5,271 bases of DNA from assembly GCA_036561085.1 (NCBI GenBank), contig DATBPY010000091.1:1-5271 (forward strand), given 5' to 3'. Source of the DNA: CAILHX01 sp036561085. Lineage in GTDB: Bacteria; Pseudomonadota; Gammaproteobacteria; Burkholderiales; Methylophilaceae. The notes under the pieces were generated by a model, which ran no database searches, had not been told where the DNA came from, and saw only the letters and a program-made list of their open reading frames with translations. A program made the position numbers and the translations under genes. This document shows, one piece after another, positions 1-5,271 of the stretch (positions are counted from its first letter, which is position 1; each line of letters begins with the position of its first letter).

Positions 1-957
1 GCAGGGTTCTCCATGTTGTCCGCCAACAGCGCGATGGATACGGTATTCGACTTGTTCCGCAAGCCTTTCCAGCCGCTGTATCCGCATGTGGTATTCATAG
101 ACCCTGCCGCAGACGATGCCGCGCATCAGTTGGAACAAGAATTGCTGAACGGCGAACTGGCCTATGTGTGGCTGGAGACCATACAAGTGGAAGGCAATGC
201 GGTACGTGCATTACCCCCGCACCTGATCGAGCTGGTCAACCGCCATCGTGCTACAGGGGGTTATCTGGTCGGCGTTGACGAGACCCAGACCCACTTGACC
301 ACCGGCAAATTCCTGCACAGCGAAGGCGTGATCGAGGCGCCCGACATCATCGCCCTGGCGATGGGGTTGACGGATTCCATTTTCCCGACAGGCGCAGTGC
401 TGGCGACAGATAAGGTGATGCAAGCTGCGCAACAAACCAATGCCGCGCGTTTGCATCAACTGAAGCATGAGGTCGTCAACCAGTTGTCGGCGCATATCAC
501 GCTGCACTCGCTGCAACAGGTCGATGCCCAAGGGCTGGTCTCGCAGGCCGCGAAAATGGGCATGTACCTGAAAAGCTCGTTGCAGGCATTGGCGACATCA
601 TTCCCATTGCTGTGCGACGTGCGGGGCGAAGGGCTGGTGCTGGCGGTCGAGTTCGACCTGTCCGGTTACGACACCTTCATCCAGCAAAGTTTCGGTTATT
701 TCCTGTGGGGCGCGATGTTGCGCGACCCTGAATACGGCGTCGCTGTCGTGGTATGCCCCGTGCATAACCGCAGCCTGCGCATCATGCCGCCGCTGACGGT
801 AAGCAAGCTTGAAGTCGATATTATCGTCGCCAACCTGCGCCGTCGTCTGACGGAAGGCGTGGAAGCCATCATCCAGAGTTGCGCGGCCTATGCTGCCACC
901 CGCGACGACCAACGACTGGCCGGTTTCCTGACATCATTGGTAAAGGCGAAAGCCTGA
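1..957 (+). CDS. Class III aminotransferase-like protein (5' partial), probable pseudoenzyme
   Basis: The frame is open from base 1, and residues before the first Met (codon 5) still align with the family, so the true start lies upstream. Roughly 140 N-terminal residues are missing. Numbered from base 1, recognisable class III features are: the strand ending in VDETQT with the PLP-pyridine Asp93 (codon 277-279); PDIIALAMGL; FPTGAVLA; DVRGEGLVLAVEF at about 203-215; and the C-terminal SLRIMPPL with Arg260, the usual substrate-carboxylate Arg. Spacing from Asp93 to the Schiff-base site is 28, as in glutamate-1-semialdehyde aminotransferase. That site is Met121 (ATG, 361-363) instead of Lys. The phosphate-binding STFGGN-type motif is also absent (HEVVNQ at 156-161). 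In PKS clusters such enzymes normally install amino groups. With these losses normal transamination is unlikely, and a structural or binding role is an inference. It could be a stand-alone protein or the C-terminal domain of a larger one. The stop codon overlaps the next start by one base. Confidence 0.85.
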   Translation, partial: AGFSMLSANSAMDTVFDLFRKPFQPLYPHVVFIDPAADDAAHQLEQELLNGELAYVWLETIQVEGNAVRALPPHLIELVNRHRATGGYLVGVDETQTHLTTGKFLHSEGVIEAPDIIALAMGLTDSIFPTGAVLATDKVMQAAQQTNAARLHQLKHEVVNQLSAHITLHSLQQVDAQGLVSQAAKMGMYLKSSLQALATSFPLLCDVRGEGLVLAVEFDLSGYDTFIQQSFGYFLWGAMLRDPEYGVAVVVCPVHNRSLRIMPPLTVSKLEVDIIVANLRRRLTEGVEAIIQSCAAYAATRDDQRLAGFLTSLVKAKA

Positions 958-959
958 TG
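942..959 (+). promoter_or_regulatory. Ribosome-binding region of the KS gene within a GAAA-tetraloop hairpin
   Basis: AAAGG at 942-946 is the only Shine-Dalgarno-like run before the ATG at 957, with a somewhat long 10-base spacer. It overlaps a perfect 4-bp stem AGGC/GCCT (944-947 with 952-955) closing a GAAA tetraloop (948-951), which ends one base before the start codon. The TGA stop of the aminotransferase gene (955-957) sits on the hairpin's 3' edge. Ribosomes finishing that gene would open the stem, which fits translational coupling. The regulatory role is inferred. Confidence 0.4.
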
Positions 960-3956
960 CAAAGAGATCACTTCCCGGTCGCGGTCGTGGGCATGCATGG
1001 GCGCTTCCCCGATGCCTATGACGTGAAGGATTTCTGGAGCAATCTGGTCGCAGGCAAAGACACGATCAAACAGATTCCGAAACAGCGCTGGGACTGGGAA
1101 AAGCTCTTCGGCGATTCTGCCAACGAGAGCGAAAGCACCACCATCAATTGCGCCGCTTTCATGCCCATGGTCGACCGTTTCGATTGCCGCTTCTTCGGCA
1201 TCATGCCGCGCGAAGCCGAGTCTATGGACCCGCAACAGCGCCTGTTCATGCAGACCGCTTATGCAGCGCTGGAAGATGCGGGGTATGCGCCAGCCAGCCT
1301 GGCAGGGTCGAACACCGGTGTTTTCGTCGGCATCGGCAATGCGGATTACCCCACGATGATGCGCCGCGATGGCGCGGCCTTCGACATTTACCGGGCTACT
1401 GGACTGGCGCTGACCTGCATCGCCAACCGCGTGTCGTTCTCGCTGGATATCCACGGCCCGAGCGAATCCATCGATACCGCATGTTCCGGGTCATTGGTCG
1501 CTATACACCGCGCGGTACAGGCCATGCGCACGGGCGAATGCGAAAGAGCCATCGTCGGCGGCGTGAGCCTGCTGCTCGGCCCCGACCTGTTCATCGCATT
1601 CGAAAAAGCAGGCATGCTCAGCAAAACGGCGCATTGCCGCACCTTCGATGCCGGTGCGAATGGCTATGTGCGCGGCGAAGGCGTGGCTGCACTGGTGCTG
1701 TGCCCGTTGGATGTCGCCGAACAGAACGGCGATTATATCTACGGCGTGATCCAGGGCAGCGCAGTGAACCACGGCGGTCGCGCGCATAGCTTCACCGCCC
1801 CCAATGCTGCGGCACAGGCTCAAGTCGTAAAAGCCGCCTGGGAAAATTCGGGTAAGGATTTCCACAAGGCCAGCATGATAGAGACGCACGGCACGGGCAC
1901 GCCGCTTGGCGACCCCATAGAAGTGAACGGCCTGAAAAAAGTCAGCGAAGGATTCGGTTCCGGCGGCAAGAGCAAAACTGCTAAACCCAGAATCGCGTTA
2001 GGCGCGCTGAAAAGCCATGTCGGACACATGGAAGCGACCGCAGGGGTAGGCGGCGTCATCAAGACGCTGCTTTCGATGAAATACCGCATGATTCCGCAAA
2101 ACCTGAACTTTGCCGAACTGAACCCGCATATCAGCCTGGAAAACAGTCCTTATTTCATCCCGACCGGCAACGTCGAACTGGGTCGCAAGAATGCGGCGAC
2201 CAAATTGCTGGGCGGCGTGAATTCTTTCGGTTTCGGCGGGGTGAACGCGCATGTGGTGATCGAATCCCACGACGTTGCCAGCCCATTGCAGATGGTGAAG
2301 AAACAGAAAACGGATCAGGGCGCCGATCGGAACGCGATAACGCCTTACCTCATCAATATCTCCGGCAAGGATGAGAATAGCCTGCGCGCCCGCGCGCATC
2401 AATTGATCCAGTTCCTGCAAGTGTCTTGCGATACATCCGATGCTGTGACGAGTGAGGCGGTGACGGAGGCTTTGCGCACCTCATTGAACGTAGCCGATGA
2501 TGTAGAGACTACGCCGCTGGCATCTCTCGATATCTCGCCATCGCGCTGGTCGAAAGCGCTCAAAGCATTGGCCCCGCTGCTGGGTCGTGCGGTTAATATC
2601 GATGAGGTACAGAACTGCATCTCGCTACAGGAAGCAGCACAGGAGATCGCCAGAAATACGCAGATCAATGAGCTGGTCGTAGGCTCGGACAAAACATCCC
2701 TGTGCTCGCGCGTGGCCTTGCCGGAAGCCGAGATACGCGCTGCCGGATTGGACAGCATCGCCTATACGCTGATGCACGGCAGGGACAACCTCAGGCAACG
2801 CCTTGCCTGCGTAGTGGACAGCAAAGCTGAATTGTTGAGCCTGTTGCAAGCTTATTTGAAAGCTCCGGAAGCATCCCACCCCAACTTGTGGACGCATGCC
2901 GTGCGCATGGACGAGACAGCCACAAATTCTCCGGCTGCGACTATGGATACCTCGCTGGAAAGCTTGTCGGCCTGGGGCGAGTGGTGGGTGAAGACAAAAT
3001 CGGCCACCCTGGATTGGGAGACGCTATACCTGCAAGCCGCCAAGCCGCGCAAATTCCCGCTGCCTGCGTATCCGTTCCAGCTTGACCATATCTGGTACAA
3101 GGCCGGGGCAGTCATCGAGCCGCAAGCTGCGGTTGCCGCCCAAGCCCAGACACCAACTCAGCCCGTGAAAAATCTCGTGGTACGAGAACAACTGGTTCTT
3201 CCCGCTGCTATCGCGACTGCCTGGGATATCGGCATGGCGCACTCGCAATTGCCTATCCCGTCATCGGTGATGACGCTGGCTTACTTGCTGGATTATGCGA
3301 TCTACAAGAACCAGGGCACGCCGGTCGAGCTGGAGAATGTGGTGTTCGGCCCGCCTTGCGATGTGCAGGACGAACGGCTGGTGTTCGGTTATTCGCCTGG
3401 TGACGGTTACGGTGTTATGCAATGTTTGGCGGCAAGAGATGACCGCAGGATCCTAGCGCAAGCCACGTTGAAGAATCATTACGGCAAGCATTTTATAGCG
3501 CCCGAGTCGGCTTTTGCTACAGCCGCACCGTTACCGATGGAGTCGTTCTTCGCACAATTGGAAAACGAGCGGATGTCGCTGGGTAAAGTGTTGCATTGCC
3601 TGGAAAGCATTCACGCGGGCGACCAAAAACTTAGATTCGAGCTGGTATTGCCTGAATGGCAGTCGAAAGACGGCCGCTTCTGGGTGCCGTTGATGGCAAC
3701 CATACTTGCCGGATTGAGCCATTTACAACCGCAACACGGCAGAGCGTTGCAACTGCCGTGGCAGATAGATTCCGTGGTGTTCAATCCTGAGCCTGCGCAG
3801 GCGATCAAGACTGTCTATTTGCAGCTTGATCCCAGCCGAAACACGGCATCCGTCATGGCAATGGATGCAGCATCCCGGCCGGTTCTGCAACTGGACGGGA
3901 TCGTGGTGCGGGTATCGCCGGTTACTGCACACCGCGCGGAAGCGAGTCTCGCATGA
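957..3956 (+). CDS. PKS protein: trans-AT-type ketosynthase, long linker, degenerate dehydratase
   Basis: A 999-residue modular PKS protein that should catalyse decarboxylative Claisen condensation on a carrier protein supplied in trans. KS, about residues 5-437: VAVVGMHGRFP start, MDPQQR, Cys176 in DTACSGS, His311 in HGTGTPLGDP, Lys352 and His357 in KSHVGH, and a closing GVNSFGFGGVNAHVVIE. The Cys-His-His set is complete. NHGGRAHSFTAPN is the form usual in trans-AT KSs. A post-KS linker (about 455-710) includes AYTLMHGR..LRQRLA and ends LPAYPF, followed by an Ala/Gln/Pro-rich tether (about 711-737). Residues 739-990 resemble a PKS dehydratase without catalytic residues. There is no AT, KR or carrier domain with an intact DSL Ser. 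The ATG at 957 is chosen because the KS begins at once after it and it overlaps the upstream stop; the in-frame ATG at 879 would add an unrelated 26 residues inside the previous gene. No docking helix precedes the KS. Confidence 0.93.
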   Translation: MQRDHFPVAVVGMHGRFPDAYDVKDFWSNLVAGKDTIKQIPKQRWDWEKLFGDSANESESTTINCAAFMPMVDRFDCRFFGIMPREAESMDPQQRLFMQTAYAALEDAGYAPASLAGSNTGVFVGIGNADYPTMMRRDGAAFDIYRATGLALTCIANRVSFSLDIHGPSESIDTACSGSLVAIHRAVQAMRTGECERAIVGGVSLLLGPDLFIAFEKAGMLSKTAHCRTFDAGANGYVRGEGVAALVLCPLDVAEQNGDYIYGVIQGSAVNHGGRAHSFTAPNAAAQAQVVKAAWENSGKDFHKASMIETHGTGTPLGDPIEVNGLKKVSEGFGSGGKSKTAKPRIALGALKSHVGHMEATAGVGGVIKTLLSMKYRMIPQNLNFAELNPHISLENSPYFIPTGNVELGRKNAATKLLGGVNSFGFGGVNAHVVIESHDVASPLQMVKKQKTDQGADRNAITPYLINISGKDENSLRARAHQLIQFLQVSCDTSDAVTSEAVTEALRTSLNVADDVETTPLASLDISPSRWSKALKALAPLLGRAVNIDEVQNCISLQEAAQEIARNTQINELVVGSDKTSLCSRVALPEAEIRAAGLDSIAYTLMHGRDNLRQRLACVVDSKAELLSLLQAYLKAPEASHPNLWTHAVRMDETATNSPAATMDTSLESLSAWGEWWVKTKSATLDWETLYLQAAKPRKFPLPAYPFQLDHIWYKAGAVIEPQAAVAAQAQTPTQPVKNLVVREQLVLPAAIATAWDIGMAHSQLPIPSSVMTLAYLLDYAIYKNQGTPVELENVVFGPPCDVQDERLVFGYSPGDGYGVMQCLAARDDRRILAQATLKNHYGKHFIAPESAFATAAPLPMESFFAQLENERMSLGKVLHCLESIHAGDQKLRFELVLPEWQSKDGRFWVPLMATILAGLSHLQPQHGRALQLPWQIDSVVFNPEPAQAIKTVYLQLDPSRNTASVMAMDAASRPVLQLDGIVVRVSPVTAHRAEASLA
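963..2270 (+). other. Ketosynthase domain with intact Cys-His-His
   Basis: Catalytic Cys176 is codon 1482-1484, His311 is codon 1887-1889 and His357 is codon 2025-2027. The Cys-to-His spacing of 135 residues matches the classic modular-PKS spacing. The second His is 46 residues further on, against about 40 in erythromycin-type KSs. The extra length is a Gly/Lys-rich loop around residues 331-346. Because HGTGT keeps its His, this should be a condensing KS rather than a non-elongating one. Confidence 0.93.
2457..2655 (+). other. Carrier-protein-like segment without attachment Ser (tentative)
   Basis: Residues 501-566 of the KS protein read like an acyl-carrier fold. There is a first helix (AVTEALRTSLNV), then acidic DDVETTPLASL in the place of the usual TPLADLG, then an amphipathic helix ending LLG, and finally ISLQEAAQEIA in the position of the last helix. 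At the phosphopantetheine site, where carriers have Asp-Ser-Leu, the sequence is Ser527-Pro528-Ser529 when aligned on the Gly that ends helix II. It lies inside the post-KS linker, in an insertion of about 105 residues. The likeness is by eye and could be chance in a helical linker. Confidence 0.35.
3171..3935 (+). other. Degenerate PKS dehydratase-like (double hotdog) domain
   Basis: About 255 C-terminal residues (739-990) of the KS protein follow PKS dehydratase layout. The first half has a PIPSSVMTLAYLLDYA helix followed by strands. The second half has MESFFAQLENERMSLGKVLHCLESI, resembling the DH stretch with FY..L...G...G..F..L, then GRFWVPLMATILAGL, and finally a LDGIVVRV strand like the usual LEGLRVR. 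The catalytic His of HxxxGxxxxP aligns with Gly759 (a His lies three residues later at 762), and the catalytic Asp of HPALLDxxxQ/H aligns with Thr915 (codon 3699-3701). Dehydration activity is therefore not expected. Confidence 0.6.
3938..3956 (+). promoter_or_regulatory. Ribosome-binding region and ATGA overlap of the AT-ER gene
   Basis: A purine-rich GGAAGCGAG (3938-3946) lies six bases before the ATG at 3953, a weak but plausible Shine-Dalgarno site inside the end of the KS gene. Start and stop share the ATGA at 3953-3956, a classic coupling arrangement. Confidence 0.5.
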
Positions 3957-4810
3957 GAGCCTTCCTTTTCCCCGGACAAGGCAGCCAGCGTAAAGGCATG
4001 GGGGCCGACCTGTTCACGCAATATCCGGAATATGTGAAAAAAGCAGATGCCATCCTCGGCTACAGCATAGAGGAGTTATGCGTGGCCGACCCTGAAGGCC
4101 GCATCAATTTCACCGCGTACACCCAGCCCGCGATCTTCGTGGTTTCGGTGCTGAATTACCTGGAAGCACTCAAAACAGACACCGCGCCCGATATGACCGC
4201 CGGGCATAGCATAGGCGAGTATGCCGCGCTGTTCGCCGCCGGCGTATTCGATTTCGAGACCGGACTGCGCATCGTGCAGAAACGCGCGGAGCTGATGTCC
4301 AAAGCCGAAGGCGGGGCGCTGGCTGCTGTGGTCGGCTTATCGCAGGACGAGGTCAAGGCGCGCATAGCGGCTTCGCAGTTAGCAGGCATCGAGATCGCCA
4401 ATATCAACTCGCCCACGCAGATCGTGGTCGGCTCCAAAGCCGAGACCATCCAGCAATTCGCCAAATGGAGCGAAGGACAGCCGGGGCGCGTCATTACTTT
4501 GCGAGTGAGCGGAGCGTTCCACACCAGTTACATGCGCGAAGCGCAACTGGCATTCCGCGGCTTTCTCGACAACATCGTTTTTTCAGCGCCGACCCTGCCG
4601 GTGATGTCCAACTATACGGCGCAGGCACACCGGCATGATGAAATGGCAGTGAGCCTGGCGAGCCATCTCGCCAATCCGGTACGCTGGACTGAGTGCATAG
4701 AAAATATGTTAAAAGCGGGCGTGGAGACCTTCACCGAGATCGGCTCGAAGATACTCACGCCCATGGTCAACGACATCCGCGAGCATGCGGTTAAACATCC
4801 CGTCGGCATC
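3953..4810 (+). other. Malonyl-type acyltransferase domain
   Basis: A complete FabD-like domain with catalytic Ser86 (codon 4208-4210), Arg111 (4283-4285) and His190 (4520-4522). It would serve the AT-less ketosynthase encoded just upstream, the usual arrangement in trans-AT systems. The residue after the motif His is Thr (GAFHT) where Ser is commoner, a mild change that should not alter specificity. Confidence 0.9.
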
Positions 4811-5271
4811 AGCCCGGCAACAATATCGGATAAACCTCAAAGCTCCGCGTTCTGCACCTACTTCGGCGTTAAAACGCCCATGGTGGTCGGCGCTACGGGC
4901 TACGGTGCAGCAGGCGCTGAACTGGTCTCGGCATTAGCCGGGGAGGGCGTGTTGTCTTTCCTGGATACCTACGGCCAATCTCTGATCGCGATCGAAAATG
5001 CATTGCAGGGGTTAAGCGCGGTGGGCAGATACGGGGTCAGCCTGACTTACAGCCGCGACACGGATTTTGAAGAAGCACTCATCACGCTTTGTTTGCAATA
5101 TGCCGTTCGCTTCATCGAATTACGCGGCTATCACGAACCGACCGCTGCATTGCTGCGCTACCGCACAGAGGGCGGTGTAGATGCCGACGGGCGTCCGCTT
5201 GCCCGCATCATGCTGCGCGTGAGCGAGCCGGATACAGTCACGCCATTCCTTGAGTCATCCGTCAATGGCCT
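3953..5271 (+). CDS. Trans-acting malonyl acyltransferase fused to PfaD/PksE-type enoylreductase-like domain (3' partial)
   Basis: The reading frame is open for 439 codons to the window edge, with no stop. Residues 1-285 are a FabD-like acyltransferase that moves malonyl units from CoA to carrier proteins. It shows FPGQGSQ at 6-12, the nucleophile Ser86 in GHSIGEY, Arg111 in QKRAELM (the carboxylate-binding Arg of malonyl-specific ATs), and His190 in SGAFHTSYM (general base; the GAFH form also fits malonyl). After a short linker (about 286-298) residues 299-439 align with the N-terminal part of the PfaD/PksE flavin reductase family: AFCTYFGVK, VVGATGYGAAGAELV, YGVSL, and ALLRYRTEGG..ADGR followed by a RVSEPDTVTPFL stretch like the family's KVSRPEVAEPF. 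AT-ER fusions of this PksE kind are known from trans-AT PKS clusters. The ATG at 3953-3955 overlaps the KS gene's stop (ATGA), implying coupled translation. The remainder of the reductase, and any further domain, lies outside the window. Confidence 0.92.
   Translation, partial: MRAFLFPGQGSQRKGMGADLFTQYPEYVKKADAILGYSIEELCVADPEGRINFTAYTQPAIFVVSVLNYLEALKTDTAPDMTAGHSIGEYAALFAAGVFDFETGLRIVQKRAELMSKAEGGALAAVVGLSQDEVKARIAASQLAGIEIANINSPTQIVVGSKAETIQQFAKWSEGQPGRVITLRVSGAFHTSYMREAQLAFRGFLDNIVFSAPTLPVMSNYTAQAHRHDEMAVSLASHLANPVRWTECIENMLKAGVETFTEIGSKILTPMVNDIREHAVKHPVGISPATISDKPQSSAFCTYFGVKTPMVVGATGYGAAGAELVSALAGEGVLSFLDTYGQSLIAIENALQGLSAVGRYGVSLTYSRDTDFEEALITLCLQYAVRFIELRGYHEPTAALLRYRTEGGVDADGRPLARIMLRVSEPDTVTPFLESSVNG
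4847..5271 (+). other. N-terminal part of PfaD/PksE-type flavin reductase-like domain
   Basis: Starts at AFCTYFGVK (residue 299 of the AT-ER protein) and is cut by the window edge after about 140 residues of a domain usually near 450. Overall spacing to PfaD is kept, but signature blocks differ: GATGYGAAG where PfaD has a GGMYRGIAS-like block, GVSL where GMNL is usual, and ELRGYH where EASAFM is usual. FMN binding and enoyl reduction cannot be judged without the rest. Confidence 0.75.

Noticed and set aside
13..15. ATG at 13 as the start of the aminotransferase-like gene
   Set aside because: The frame is open to base 1 and the class III N-terminal part, including the PLP phosphate glycine loop, must lie upstream. 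This Met is internal.
879..956. Upstream in-frame ATG for the KS gene
   Set aside because: It lies inside the aminotransferase gene, adds 26 residues with no KS likeness and lacks the stop/start overlap seen at 957.
888..1454. Minus-strand open frame of 188 codons, opposite the KS
   Set aside because: It is a shadow of the strongly conserved KS coding region, with a composition of Arg, His and Ala typical of antisense frames and no recognisable domain.
1148..1789. Plus-strand open frame of 213 codons in another frame within the KS
   Set aside because: Very Arg/His-rich and fully inside the KS domain; an out-of-frame artefact of GC-rich coding DNA.
2745..2759. GLDSI (residues 597-601), which resembles a carrier-protein attachment motif
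   Set aside because: It is directly followed by AYTLMHGR..LRQRLACVV, the standard post-KS linker block of trans-AT PKSs (LADIAYTLQ.GRE..RLA). The likeness to the carrier motif is coincidental, and no carrier helices surround it.
4156..4524. Minus-strand open frame of 122 codons opposite the AT
   Set aside because: The plus strand here codes for AT catalytic motifs; the antisense frame has no supporting features.

Overview
The window is a compact piece of a polyketide-synthase (PKS) type biosynthetic operon. Three genes lie head to tail on the + strand with overlapping stop and start codons and no intergenic gap. The DNA is moderately GC-rich by eye. The ATGA and TGATG overlaps and the trans-AT-style PKS sequences fit a bacterium, most likely a proteobacterium (beta or gamma). 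Nothing in the window fixes the genus, so treat the taxonomy as low confidence. No RNA gene, insertion sequence, CRISPR array, promoter or terminator is visible. Both end genes run off the window.

Layout. (1) Bases 1-957 hold the C-terminal two thirds of a class III (fold type I, PLP) aminotransferase homologue. It keeps the overall fold signature but has Met where the PLP-binding Lys should be, and it has also lost the usual phosphate-binding Thr motif. (2) Bases 957-3956 hold a 999-residue PKS protein. It has an intact ketosynthase (KS) of the trans-AT type, then a long post-KS linker, then a C-terminal region that reads as a double-hotdog dehydratase (DH) whose catalytic His and Asp are both gone. 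The linker contains a stretch that looks like a carrier-protein fold lacking its attachment Ser. (3) Bases 3953 to the end hold an intact malonyl-type acyltransferase (AT). It is fused to the start of a PfaD/PksE-type flavin enoylreductase-like domain, which the window edge cuts.

How they may work together. The KS gene has no AT of its own, and a discrete AT follows immediately, so the AT probably loads carrier proteins for this KS in trans. The most striking feature is an alternation. The two condensation components (KS and AT) keep every catalytic residue I could check. The aminotransferase, the carrier-like segment and the DH have each lost key catalytic or attachment residues, and the reductase part is divergent. 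The locus could be a condensing system in which tailoring domains were kept as non-catalytic scaffolds or ligand-binding units. This is an inference from motif reading alone and needs profile and structure comparison.
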